Assembly: GCA_041399155.1 (NCBI GenBank)
Contig: JAWKTI010000002.1
Coordinates: 682,001 to 746,000, forward strand
DNA from: Zavarzinella sp.
Lineage (GTDB): Bacteria > Planctomycetota > Planctomycetia > Gemmatales > Gemmataceae
DNA: 64,000 bases
Direction: 5' to 3'
Shown: positions 14,810 through 23,155 of the stretch, in pieces
How the letters are laid out: each line of letters starts with the position of its first letter
How positions within the stretch are numbered: position 1 is the stretch's first letter
Program-made: the position numbers and the translations under genes
The notes under the pieces: model-generated
What the model saw: the letters and a program-made list of their open reading frames with translations, nothing else
The model's database searches: none
What the model was told of the DNA's origin: nothing

Positions 14810-17017
14810 ATGGACTTGCTTGCAAACATTTTCTTCGACATCGATCCCAAAAGCGAACGAGTGCTGTTGAAGGCAATGCCCGTGATGGTTGGTGTGCTGT
14901 GCATTCTGGCTATTGCGTATCGCTATTACAGTGCTTTTCTTGCTGCCCGCGTGGCCGTGCTGGACGATACCAGAACAACGCCTGCCGAACGATTGAACGA
15001 TGGTAAGAATTATCACCCCACCAGCAAGTGGGTGCTGTTTGGTCACCACTTTGCAGCCATCTCGGGTGCCGGCCCACTGATTGGTCCGGTGCTGGCGATG
15101 CAATATGGTTATGCACCCGGTCTGATCTGGTTGCTTATTGGTGTGTGCCTGGCAGGTGCCGTGCAGGATATGCTGGTAATGGCTGCTTCCGTGCGGCACA
15201 ACGGCAAATCGCTGGCGGAAATTGCCAAACGTCAACTTGGTGATTCTGCCTCACTGGTTGCCTCGATGGCCATCCTCTTAATTGTTATTGTGGCATTGGC
15301 AGGTCTGGCGATTGTCGTCGTGAAAGCACTTGGTGGCGAAACTGCCAAGTTACCGGCAGGTATGACGATTCAACCACCGTCACTCGAGGCTGTTGAATAC
15401 GAAACAACGAAAGACGGTGCCACACTGATGAAACTTCCTAAGGAATGTGTGGTGAAATATGCCCCCACCAGTGAACCGAGCGTGCGTCCCGAAACGTTTG
15501 TGGTGCAGTTTCCTGCGAAGGTTGATCCCAAAACAACCATCGTCGATCAGAAATTTGTGCTGCCCGAAAAATGCCAACAGATTATCCCAGGAAGTAGCTG
15601 GGGCACATTTACCATTCTGTGCACCATACCGATTGCACTCTTCGTTGGGCTCTGGATGTATCGCATTCGCCCAGGCAGAATGACAGAAGCCTCCATTATC
15701 GGTGGCGTGCTGACCCTGGGGGCAGTATTTTTAGGTGGCTACATCCCCGGTTCTTCGATGGAGCAATATTTCAGCTTTACCAAGCACCAGACAATTCTGG
15801 GCTTGTGTATCTACGGCTTTATTGCAGCAGTGCTGCCTGTGTGGCTGCTGCTGACACCAAGAGATTATCTTTCCAGCTTTATGAAAATTGGTACGTTGGC
15901 CTTACTGGTTGTGGGCGTGATTGTAGCCAATCCCGTGCTAAGTCACCCACCGATCAACCATACATTCAAAGATGGCGGCCCCACCTTTGCAGGTGGGATC
16001 TTTCCTTTCGTGTTCATCTGCATTATGTGTGGGGCAATTTCCGGCTTCCATTCGCTGGTCTCTTCTGGAACCACTCCCAAGATGATCAGCAAAGAAAGCC
16101 ACATCCGCACCATTGGTTACGGTGCCATGTTGACCGAAGGGTTAGTGGGCCTGGTTGCTCTGATTGCTGCTGCTGCCTTACCACTCAACCTGTATTACTC
16201 CATTAACGTTGATGTGGAAAAGGTGCCGCAGTACCAGGAAAGGCTGGATAAGATGTATGCGGAACTGGAAGGCAGCAAATCCGCCACTGATCCCATGCAG
16301 AAAGTAGGGGTGCGTGATGTGCACTCGCTCGACTTAGGCGAAGTAGAAGCCAGCGTGGGAGGTGAATCGCTGCGTGGGCGAACAGGTGGAGCCGTGACAC
16401 TTGCAGTCAGTATGGCAATGATACTGACCGATGCCTTTTCCTGGGTGGATGATCGTTTATCGTCGCTGATGAAATACTGGTATCACTTTGCCATTATGTT
16501 CGAAGCATTGTTCATTTTAACCACCATTGATGCCGGGACACGGATCGCACGGTATCTGTTTCAGGAATTTGCGGGGAAAGTTTACAAGCCGTTAGGTTCT
16601 GTTGACTCCACTATCGGTGCCATCGTGGCTTCCGCACTGGTGACCTTCTGTTGGGGTGCCCTGATCTGGGAAGGAGGGATTTCAACAATCTGGCCAATGT
16701 TTGGTATTGCCAACCAATTACTCGCGGTGCTGGCGTTGTCTCTGGTTACCACCTGGATTGTCAGGTCGGGCAGATCCCGCTATGCACTGGTAACGATTCT
16801 GCCAATGTTGTTCGTGATCAGCACCACCTTGTCTGCGGGCAGTTTAATGATTTACGACAAGCGATTAAACACGCTTACTTTGTTATTAGTGCTGTTTATT
16901 ATGATCACCGTCTTTACCGTTGCCGTGATGGCTGTCATCACCTGGGTGCGATTCTGGAAAACTGGCGACGGGAGTTCATCCCAGACACCTTCAATCAATG
17001 GGGGTGAAAATCAGTAG
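14810..17017 (+). CDS. cstA: CstA family carbon-starvation/peptide or pyruvate transporter
   Basis: Integral membrane protein of 735 residues. It has the CstA signature run near the N-terminus (FGHHFAAISGAGPLIGPVLA, then YGYAPGLIWLLIGVCLAGAVQD), many hydrophobic helices, the SGFHSLVSSGTTPKMI segment and a C-terminal WPMFGIANQLLAVLAL motif. CstA proteins import peptides or pyruvate when carbon is scarce. Two soluble insertions stand out: about 180-265 and about 465-520, the first rich in charged residues between membrane helices. Length is within the CstA range (roughly 690-750). Transcribed alone; the BlaI-type repressor gene begins 136 bp downstream under its own promoter. Confidence 0.92.
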   Translation: MDLLANIFFDIDPKSERVLLKAMPVMVGVLCILAIAYRYYSAFLAARVAVLDDTRTTPAERLNDGKNYHPTSKWVLFGHHFAAISGAGPLIGPVLAMQYGYAPGLIWLLIGVCLAGAVQDMLVMAASVRHNGKSLAEIAKRQLGDSASLVASMAILLIVIVALAGLAIVVVKALGGETAKLPAGMTIQPPSLEAVEYETTKDGATLMKLPKECVVKYAPTSEPSVRPETFVVQFPAKVDPKTTIVDQKFVLPEKCQQIIPGSSWGTFTILCTIPIALFVGLWMYRIRPGRMTEASIIGGVLTLGAVFLGGYIPGSSMEQYFSFTKHQTILGLCIYGFIAAVLPVWLLLTPRDYLSSFMKIGTLALLVVGVIVANPVLSHPPINHTFKDGGPTFAGGIFPFVFICIMCGAISGFHSLVSSGTTPKMISKESHIRTIGYGAMLTEGLVGLVALIAAAALPLNLYYSINVDVEKVPQYQERLDKMYAELEGSKSATDPMQKVGVRDVHSLDLGEVEASVGGESLRGRTGGAVTLAVSMAMILTDAFSWVDDRLSSLMKYWYHFAIMFEALFILTTIDAGTRIARYLFQEFAGKVYKPLGSVDSTIGAIVASALVTFCWGALIWEGGISTIWPMFGIANQLLAVLALSLVTTWIVRSGRSRYALVTILPMLFVISTTLSAGSLMIYDKRLNTLTLLLVLFIMITVFTVAVMAVITWVRFWKTGDGSSSQTPSINGGENQ

Positions 17018-17099
17018 CCCAGTTCGTTTGTGTGCCCGTTCCAATCGACTGTTTGCAGATTCATTGATTGGCAATTTGTAACAACTTTGCGACTTGCAC

Positions 17100-17129
17100 T
17101 TGACAGCCTCCTACATTTTGTAGTACTAT
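17100..17129 (+). promoter_or_regulatory. Promoter of the blaI-M56 operon
   Basis: A perfect -35 hexamer TTGACA (17100-17105) is followed after 18 bp by TACTAT (17124-17129), a fair -10. Transcription should begin near 17136, inside the second palindrome. The spacer carries the first palindrome, so repressor binding at either site would block polymerase. This is the clearest promoter in the window. Confidence 0.75.
17111..17123. promoter_or_regulatory. BlaI-type operator 1
   Basis: Perfect dyad CTACA-TTT-TGTAG, matching the TACA/TGTA half-sites of BlaI/MecI operators. It lies between the -35 and -10 elements. Its centre is 22 bp from the centre of the second dyad, two helical turns, so two repressor dimers could bind on the same face. 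Confidence 0.8.
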
Positions 17130-17132
17130 CTA

Positions 17133-17145
17133 CTACATCTTGTAG
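17133..17145. promoter_or_regulatory. BlaI-type operator 2, overlapping the ribosome site
   Basis: Perfect dyad CTACA-TCT-TGTAG covering the expected transcription start. Its last bases run into the AGGAG ribosome site (17144-17148) of the blaI-like gene, five bases before the ATG. The arrangement implies tight autoregulation. Confidence 0.8.
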
Positions 17146-17153
17146 GAGACGGC

Positions 17154-17555
17154 ATGCCTGTTTTACCACCGATCAGTGAATCGGAACGCCTGTTACTGAA
17201 AGCCCTGTGGGAACTGGGGCCAGTGACCGTGCGTGAAGTTTTGGACCACGTTGCCAAGCAGGGGGTCGACTGGGCCTATACCACTGTGCAGACGATGTTA
17301 AACCGTCTGGTGACCAAGGAATACGTTGCCATTTCCCGTGGTACGGCACATCTGTATCAGGCAACCTATTCGCGTGATCAATTATTGCAGCAGCAACTAA
17401 CCGATCTGGCGGATACCTACTGTGAAGGCACAACCTCGCCATTGATGCTGGCACTGGTGGAAGGCAAACAGTTTTCTGCGGAAGAAATCGCGAGCTTTCG
17501 AGAATTACTGGATCGCCTGGAAGGTCAACAGCACCCGGAGGAGAACAATTCATGA
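17154..17555 (+). CDS. BlaI/MecI family transcriptional repressor
   Basis: Protein of 133 residues: an N-terminal winged helix (PISESERLLLKALWELGPVT, VREVLDHV, YTTVQTMLNRLVTKEYV) and a C-terminal dimerisation tail. These repressors bind TACA-N-TGTA dyads and are cleaved when a partner M56 metallopeptidase is activated. Two such dyads lie in its own promoter and the M56 gene follows with a four-base overlap (ATGA), so the regulon circuit is complete in cis. The family is best known for beta-lactamase control, but planctomycetes carry many BlaI/M56 pairs with no beta-lactamase, and none is seen here. The target of the response is unknown. Confidence 0.92.
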   Translation: MPVLPPISESERLLLKALWELGPVTVREVLDHVAKQGVDWAYTTVQTMLNRLVTKEYVAISRGTAHLYQATYSRDQLLQQQLTDLADTYCEGTTSPLMLALVEGKQFSAEEIASFRELLDRLEGQQHPEENNS

Positions 17556-19531
17556 TCGAATGGTTCACTTCCAATCTGCTTACTGCGGCAGCACTGGCGT
17601 TATTGGTGTGGGTACTCACGAAGATTTTCAAGCCAGCACCATCGATTGTGCATCTGTTCTGGCTGATTGTCATGTTGAAGCTGATCGCCCCACCGTTAGT
17701 GGCGTTCAACATCTTCCAGGTGGAAACGCCATTGCCCGAGCCACCAGAAACAGTTGAAATCGCAGCAACAGCCACAGTCAATACAGAGCAGTTCAGCGAG
17801 CCTGCGATCATCTGGCTGGAAGATGAGGCTGCGATCTTTGAAGGTCAGATGGTAGTTGAGGATTTAGTGACTGAGAATGTGGCAGTGGAACATACAGAAC
17901 CCCTGCCAGCTTCATCGCCACCCATCGTTGAATCCAGACTGCAGAAAGATCTGCTTCTTTGGGTGGGTGCCATCTGGGTGATCGGCAGCATTGTCGTCGT
18001 ATGGAAGCTGGGGCGTGGGGTCCGTCAGTTTGCCCGCATTGCTGCGAAAGGTACCCCACCTGGGGATGATCTGATCCGGGAAGTAGCTGTGGTAGCAAAT
18101 CGCATGAAGATTCGCATGCCACTGGTAAAGGAATTAACGTGCATTACATCGCCCCTCGTGTGGTGCTGCTGGCGGCCCACGCTATTGTGGCCAGCAGGAT
18201 TGGAGAAAACATTACCCCGTGATGGTTTGCATGCAGTGATAGTGCACGAACTGGCCCACTTAAAACGTCGCGATCATTGGGTGCGTGTTCTGGAAATGAT
18301 TGCCACCGTTGTGCATTGGTGGAATCCACTGTTTTGGATGGTGCGACAGCGTGTTCGCCTGGCAGCAGAGTTTGCCTGCGATCATCTGGCAGCCAAATTG
18401 ACTAACAGGCGGAGTTTTGCAGAAGCTCTGCTACAAGTATGTTCTTTTCAACCCCAGAAGCGACCAGCGCCCGCTGTGGGGATTGCAAGTAACCAACGGC
18501 GCGAATTTGAGGAGCGATTATCCATGATTATGTCAACACCGTTTCAGTCTCGTCTGGCATTTGGTTTGAAGTTGTTTACCGTGGGTGCCTTCATGGCAGC
18601 CATCCCCACCTGGACCGTGGGTCAGGTGAAGCCATCTACAAAAGATGTCAAAGTTGCAGTCGTAGAACAGGCACCTTCGAAAGAAGAACTAGAACTTGCA
18701 AAGCAGATTGCCGAAATGCAGGCAAAATTGAAAGCAATCCAGGCAGCAAAACAGAAGAAAGCGCTTTCCGATAAGCCCACCAAATCGGACACAGTCAAAG
18801 TCCCTGCTGTGCAAACTGGTAAGGAAATCCAACTCAGTGTAATCGTAATGCCGGATGGCACATACAAAATTGCTGGTTTGAATACTGGCACAGACAAACC
18901 TGCAACTGCGGACAGCAAACAAACAGAAGCATTGAAACTCGCTTGGCTGGCACAGAATTCCGGCAAAGTAGTGCCTGGTGGTGCAGAAAAGAAAGAAATT
19001 CGGATGCGAATGATGGTGATGCCAGATGGTTCCTACAAAGTGGTCGGGGATGATGCACCACCTGCTGGTACCAAAGTGGAAGAGAAGAGAATTGTGATTG
19101 CTGTTGATGCGTCTGGCGCGGGCAAAGAAGGCCAACCGAAAGTTGTGCAGGTCAAACCGATCGTGATTCAAGGTGAGAAAGTTGTTAAACCGGAAGCAGG
19201 TGCCCCACAAGCACTATCGCGAGCCACTTACAAACTGACGAAAGAACAATTGGCTAGCCTGGATGCTTTGTTGAAATCGTCCAAAGGGATCACGATGGAA
19301 GTAAAAGCGGAGAAAGATGGCATTACCGTGACCACCACACCCGCAGCACAAGCAACCATCAATTCGTTTATCAAAATGCTGAACGGTGAAGCGAACCATG
19401 CAATCTACTTTTTTGATAGCTCGAAAACGACTGAATTGAAAGGTGCATTACCTGCGGTATCTGGTAGTTGGTTACCAGCGAATTCAACTCCCGCCAAAAC
19501 CATTACGATTATCCCCAAACCTGAGAAGTAA
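17552..19531 (+). CDS. BlaR1-like M56 family metallopeptidase, membrane sensor
   Basis: Protein of 659 residues. Hydrophobic helices at about 10-25, 32-50, 130-150 and 330-350 frame a cytoplasmic zinc metalloprotease with HELAH (His232, Glu233, His236) and the third ligand Glu273 in the EFACDHLA motif. On activation it should cleave the BlaI-type repressor. The ~310-residue C-terminal sensor part is not a penicillin-binding domain: it has an Ala/Lys/Gln coiled stretch (about 370-410) and two related segments, VIVMPDGTYKIAG and MMVMPDGSYKVVG, then a beta-rich tail. The signal sensed is unknown. It is translationally coupled to the repressor gene by the ATGA overlap and a GGAGGAGAA ribosome site. 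Confidence 0.87.
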   Translation: MIEWFTSNLLTAAALALLVWVLTKIFKPAPSIVHLFWLIVMLKLIAPPLVAFNIFQVETPLPEPPETVEIAATATVNTEQFSEPAIIWLEDEAAIFEGQMVVEDLVTENVAVEHTEPLPASSPPIVESRLQKDLLLWVGAIWVIGSIVVVWKLGRGVRQFARIAAKGTPPGDDLIREVAVVANRMKIRMPLVKELTCITSPLVWCCWRPTLLWPAGLEKTLPRDGLHAVIVHELAHLKRRDHWVRVLEMIATVVHWWNPLFWMVRQRVRLAAEFACDHLAAKLTNRRSFAEALLQVCSFQPQKRPAPAVGIASNQRREFEERLSMIMSTPFQSRLAFGLKLFTVGAFMAAIPTWTVGQVKPSTKDVKVAVVEQAPSKEELELAKQIAEMQAKLKAIQAAKQKKALSDKPTKSDTVKVPAVQTGKEIQLSVIVMPDGTYKIAGLNTGTDKPATADSKQTEALKLAWLAQNSGKVVPGGAEKKEIRMRMMVMPDGSYKVVGDDAPPAGTKVEEKRIVIAVDASGAGKEGQPKVVQVKPIVIQGEKVVKPEAGAPQALSRATYKLTKEQLASLDALLKSSKGITMEVKAEKDGITVTTTPAAQATINSFIKMLNGEANHAIYFFDSSKTTELKGALPAVSGSWLPANSTPAKTITIIPKPEK

Positions 19532-19551
19532 TCGCTGGAATATTTGGGAAC

Positions 19552-20091
19552 TTATCCAAAGTAGAGCTTGTCGAACCGTTTCTCGTTGGCAATCTGATCC
19601 AGCTCTTTCCGAACGCGGTTCAGCCCGTACGCACACATTTCAAACGATTCACTGAGATGGTGCAGTAGTTCCGCATCGCCCTGATCTTCCTGTTCACTCA
19701 GACTGGCCAGATGGTAACTTTGTTTGCCTTGCAGCGTCATGCTGATGAAACTATCGCCCAGACGTTTTCTTTCCTGTTCAACCGATTCAGGAAATACCCC
19801 TGTGCGGAATAATGCATAATCGCCAATGTGCCGCAGATATTCCCGCTTGGTGCGGCCTTCAGCAGGCAAAGAAGCGGCCTGCAGGAACATCATGGCAACA
19901 TCGGTAATCGGTGTGCCATCCGCACCTCGTAGGCGGTGCAGTTCATCACTGTGGATAAAACGTGCTAATAACTCAGACAAATAATCAACAATCGAGGGCT
20001 CTGCAACACCCAATTCAGAAATAAATGCCTGTTCGGTAACACCCGAAAACAATTTTCGCAGCGGGTGTTGGGGAGGAATGGACCAGATCAT
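19552..20091 (-). CDS. Conserved-looking hypothetical protein
   Basis: Soluble protein of 179 residues with no signal peptide or membrane segment. It is largely helical, with the opening MIWSIPPQHPLRKLFSGVTE, a central EYLRHIGDYALFRTGVFPES segment and a Leu-rich C-terminal helix ending in EKRFDKLYFG. I do not recognise the family, although the composition looks like a stable cytosolic protein. A strong AAGGAGGA ribosome site precedes the ATG. It converges on the M56 peptidase gene with a 20-bp gap and is unlikely to belong to that circuit. Confidence 0.7.
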   Translation of the reverse strand: MIWSIPPQHPLRKLFSGVTEQAFISELGVAEPSIVDYLSELLARFIHSDELHRLRGADGTPITDVAMMFLQAASLPAEGRTKREYLRHIGDYALFRTGVFPESVEQERKRLGDSFISMTLQGKQSYHLASLSEQEDQGDAELLHHLSESFEMCAYGLNRVRKELDQIANEKRFDKLYFG

Positions 20092-20390
20092 AACTGTCCT
20101 CCTTTCAAATCATGGTTAGGAACCTGTGAGGAGAATCGGATTCATCTCCTCAAAAAGTAATTCGTTGTGAACCATAAACACTTGCGCCAGAATGGTCAAA
20201 TATTTTTTCGGGGAAAGTAACCTTCGAAGTAAAATTTCTTACCGGTTAAAAGTTAGATGCCTAAACAGTGGGCAATGGATGCAAGAATTATTGGCATTTT
20301 TCCTGATTTTGGCGGCCATTAGTACACCATGTGTGGTTTCAGGAAGCAGGCCGGAGAATATCATGAACCCATCGTTTCGAGACAAACAGA

Positions 20391-22094
20391 ATGAAAATCC
20401 ATTTGCTTTCTGGTGGGAATGGCTGGCATGTTCAGGATTTGCAGCGAGCCGCACACTACCTGGGTCTGGAATTGGAAACGGTGCTGTTTCAGGAACTGCA
20501 GGCACAGTTACCTGATGTTGGTTCCCACAGAGATTCCCGCTGGCTGGTGCGAACGATGCCTATCGGTTCGCTGGAGCAGGTTATTTTTCGCATGAATGCA
20601 TTGCACCATGTGGCAGAGCAAGGTGGGTATGTCTGGAACAGTCCTCGGTCTCTGGAGATTTGCATTGATAAATACCTGTGCCTGGAAAAACTGGCTCAGG
20701 CTGGGTTGCCTGTCCCACCCACGGTGGTGTGCCAGGATCTCGATACCGCGATGACAACTTTCCAGCAGTGGCAAGGCGATGTCGTGGTGAAACCAATTTT
20801 TGGTTCGGAAGGCCGTGGCTTGATTCGCTTACAGGATTCAGAAATCGCCTGGCGTGTATTTCAGGCAATATTGCGCGTGGAGGGGGTGATTTATCTGCAA
20901 CAATTTCTTGATGCAGGTGGCAGCGATTTGCGGATCTTTGTGTTGAACAATCGCGTCCTGGGCGGGATGAAACGCACCCACAATTCTGATTGGCGGGCCA
21001 ATGTTGCCCAGGGTGGTGTGCCGGCGAAAGCGGAGGTAACCCAAGAACAGGCCCAGTTGGCAGTTGCAGCAGCCCGCACGGTAGGGATTTCGTATGGCGG
21101 CATTGATCTGATTCAGGATCGATCTGGCAATTCCTATCTTCTGGAAGTCAACGGCGTGCCTGGCTGGAAGGCGTTTTCCCAGGTGCATCAATGCGATGTT
21201 GCTGCACAGGTGCTGCAGGCACTTGCAGACAATACACCACACAATCAACAGGATATTCAAGCGGATCTTCTGTTGGCGTGTCAGTGGGATGTTCTTTGCC
21301 ACAAACTTGGAAATGTATCGATTCAACGTTCGTTTGCCGATTTACATGCGGGACATTTTCTTGCTAGTGCTGCAGCTTGCTGTGGGGTATTGGCAAATGC
21401 CCCACGCCTGACGTTGGGCCAAACCATTCTGCAGGCGATCCAGGCAACGCAGTCTGTCGCAGGCACCAACACCAATCTTGGCATTGTCCTGTTGCTGGCA
21501 CCACTGGCGAAAGCAACCATCTACGATGACTGGCAGTGGGGCCTTCAGCAAGTTCTGCTGCGGGCTACGGTAGCGGATACCCAGGCCGTGTTTGAAGCAA
21601 TCCGACTGGCAAACCCCGGTGGTATGGGGGAAAGCCAGGAGCAGGATATCCGCGAGATTCCCACGTTGCCTTTGGTCGAAGTGATGCGATTTGCAGAAGA
21701 AAAGGATCTGATTGCCAGACAATACACAACCCACTTCGAGGAGTTGTTTTCGTGGGCTGTACCATGCCTGTTGCGGTGGGTTGAAAAATTGGGCAGGTTA
21801 GAACCAGCAATTCAACAAACGCAACTGGAACTGCTGGCAAAGTACCCCGATAGCCTGATTTCCAGAAAGTATGGGCTGCAAACGGCAACTCAGGTTTCTG
21901 AACGTGGTGGGCAGATTCTACAATCTGGTGGAATTAACACGATCGTTGGTAAAACCGCTTGGGAGCAATTCGATTCTGACTTGCGACAGCCCGACAGGCG
22001 GTTGAATCCTGGAACCACTGCGGATCTGCTGGTCGCTTGCCTGTTCATCGCCCTGAGAACAAATAAACTAAGCAAATTGATTGAATTGCGCTAA
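20391..22094 (+). CDS. ATP-grasp ligase fused to CitG-like (COG1767) domain, probable pterin cofactor enzyme
   Basis: Protein of 567 residues with two domains. Residues 1-285 are a RimK/MptN-type ATP-grasp ligase (GDVVVKPIFGSEGRGLIRL nucleotide loop, LDAGGSDLRIFVLNN, DLIQDRSGNSYLLEVNGVPGW metal site). This group adds glutamate to cofactors or proteins. Residues about 290-567 resemble triphosphoribosyl-dephospho-CoA synthase (CitG/MdcB), with NTNLGIVLLLAPLAKA as the clearest motif. From memory, both families appear among the genes shared by organisms with H4MPT-linked C1 transfer, including planctomycetes, and the next gene is a pterin-family enzyme. A role in H4MPT synthesis or tailing is inferred. 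It could also be two activities acting on another cofactor. The PTPS gene starts 24 bp later. Confidence 0.75.
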   Translation: MKIHLLSGGNGWHVQDLQRAAHYLGLELETVLFQELQAQLPDVGSHRDSRWLVRTMPIGSLEQVIFRMNALHHVAEQGGYVWNSPRSLEICIDKYLCLEKLAQAGLPVPPTVVCQDLDTAMTTFQQWQGDVVVKPIFGSEGRGLIRLQDSEIAWRVFQAILRVEGVIYLQQFLDAGGSDLRIFVLNNRVLGGMKRTHNSDWRANVAQGGVPAKAEVTQEQAQLAVAAARTVGISYGGIDLIQDRSGNSYLLEVNGVPGWKAFSQVHQCDVAAQVLQALADNTPHNQQDIQADLLLACQWDVLCHKLGNVSIQRSFADLHAGHFLASAAACCGVLANAPRLTLGQTILQAIQATQSVAGTNTNLGIVLLLAPLAKATIYDDWQWGLQQVLLRATVADTQAVFEAIRLANPGGMGESQEQDIREIPTLPLVEVMRFAEEKDLIARQYTTHFEELFSWAVPCLLRWVEKLGRLEPAIQQTQLELLAKYPDSLISRKYGLQTATQVSERGGQILQSGGINTIVGKTAWEQFDSDLRQPDRRLNPGTTADLLVACLFIALRTNKLSKLIELR

Positions 22095-22118
22095 CATTCC
22101 ACCCTAGACGACTTTTCC

Positions 22119-22610
22119 ATGTCAGAACGCTTTACAGTGCGGGTTACAAAAGATTACCTGGTCTTCTGTTCGGGGCATTTTATTACCTACGAAGGATCAG
22201 AATGTGAACGACTGCACGGCCATAACTACCGCGTTGCTGTGGAAGTAACTGGTCCGCTGGATACCAACCGCTATGTCTTTGATTTCATCGCGTTAAAGAA
22301 CATTATGCGGCAGTTAACGGATGAACTGGACCACAGGATGCTCATTGCCACAGAAAGCAAACTAATTCGTTTTGAACAGCGAGATCAGGAAGTTCACCTG
22401 CAATTCAAGAATAAACGCTGGATGTTTCCGTTGGAAGACTGCTGTCTGTTGCCCATTGAAAATACCACTGCGGAACTGTTAGCGAGATATCTGGCACAGC
22501 GGTTGCTCGATGTGTTTCGTGAAAAAGGCTGGCCATTACCCCACCATGTGCGGATGGATGTGGAAGAGAGTTTCGGCCAGGTGGCACAGTACGATTTGAA
22601 TCTGATGTAA
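22119..22610 (+). CDS. 6-pyruvoyl-tetrahydropterin synthase / QueD family protein
   Basis: Protein of 163 residues of the PTPS/QueD T-fold family. Zinc ligands are visible in CSGHF and LHGHNY, a catalytic-position cysteine in ECERLHGHNY, and the family motif DELDHRML follows. PTPS-like enzymes act on dihydroneopterin triphosphate to make tetrahydropterin, carboxy-tetrahydropterin (queuosine) or related intermediates. The insertion of about 35 residues between DHRML and the ENTTAELLARYLA helix makes it longer than classical QueD (about 120). It sits 24 bp after the ATP-grasp/CitG-like gene, which favours a pterin cofactor (H4MPT-type) role over queuosine. No queC, queE or queF is in the window. 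Confidence 0.85.
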   Translation: MSERFTVRVTKDYLVFCSGHFITYEGSECERLHGHNYRVAVEVTGPLDTNRYVFDFIALKNIMRQLTDELDHRMLIATESKLIRFEQRDQEVHLQFKNKRWMFPLEDCCLLPIENTTAELLARYLAQRLLDVFREKGWPLPHHVRMDVEESFGQVAQYDLNLM

Positions 22611-22622
22611 CTCCGGCCAAAT

Positions 22623-23108
22623 TCAACGGCTATAGTTCCACGATACCGCCTGGCCATTTTCATAGGGCATCACCCCATGGAATGGGCGTGGGTCTTCATC
22701 AAAGACCAGAGGCAGAAAATAGCGATCTCCCGGCCACATTGGCAGTTCCGGCAAACATTCCACGGGAATCCAATGCAGAGTCCCTTCATGGGTGGCCTCC
22801 AGCAACTGGCCACGGAACCTGGTAATCAGAAAGATAAATCCCAGCCAGTCTTCGCCGTTTTTTCCAAATCCGGGCCAACTGATGGTACCGCGTAATTGCA
22901 GTTCTTCGGCAATCAGGCCACTTTCTTCCTGAATTTCGCGTATCATGCCACCCATCACATCTTCGGTGGGTTCCAGTTTCCCGCCCAGGCCGTTGTATTT
23001 TCCCTGGTGGAAATCGTCTGGTCGCTGGTTGCGGTGAAGCATCAACACGTGGGTTCGATCGCTGGAAAGTACATAACCAAGAGTGCCGACAATAGGTGTG
23101 TAAGGCAT
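22623..23108 (-). CDS. Nudix hydrolase, MutT-like
   Basis: Protein of 161 residues. The Nudix box is complete: GGKLEPTEDVMGGMIREIQE followed by ESGL fits GX5EX7REUXEEXGU, so a magnesium-dependent pyrophosphohydrolase is expected. The N-terminal strand (TPIVGTLGYVLSSDRTHVLML) and HQGKYNGLGGKLE context resemble 8-oxo-dGTP diphosphatases, but the substrate cannot be settled from sequence. Two starts are possible: this ATG, or a GTG five codons upstream at 23123; neither has a good ribosome site. Convergent with the PTPS gene (12-bp gap). Confidence 0.85.
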   Translation of the reverse strand: MPYTPIVGTLGYVLSSDRTHVLMLHRNQRPDDFHQGKYNGLGGKLEPTEDVMGGMIREIQEESGLIAEELQLRGTISWPGFGKNGEDWLGFIFLITRFRGQLLEATHEGTLHWIPVECLPELPMWPGDRYFLPLVFDEDPRPFHGVMPYENGQAVSWNYSR

Positions 23109-23155
23109 GAGATTTTTTTTCACGAATCAGAAATGTGAAAAACAATTAATGAATA

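Noticed and set aside
17111..17145. Operator pair as a terminator hairpin for cstA
   Set aside because: The two dyads match BlaI sites, overlap a promoter and the ribosome site, and no T tract follows.
20192..20515. 107-residue open frame before the ATP-grasp fusion
   Set aside because: It overlaps the ATP-grasp start in another frame, has no ribosome site and no recognisable domain.
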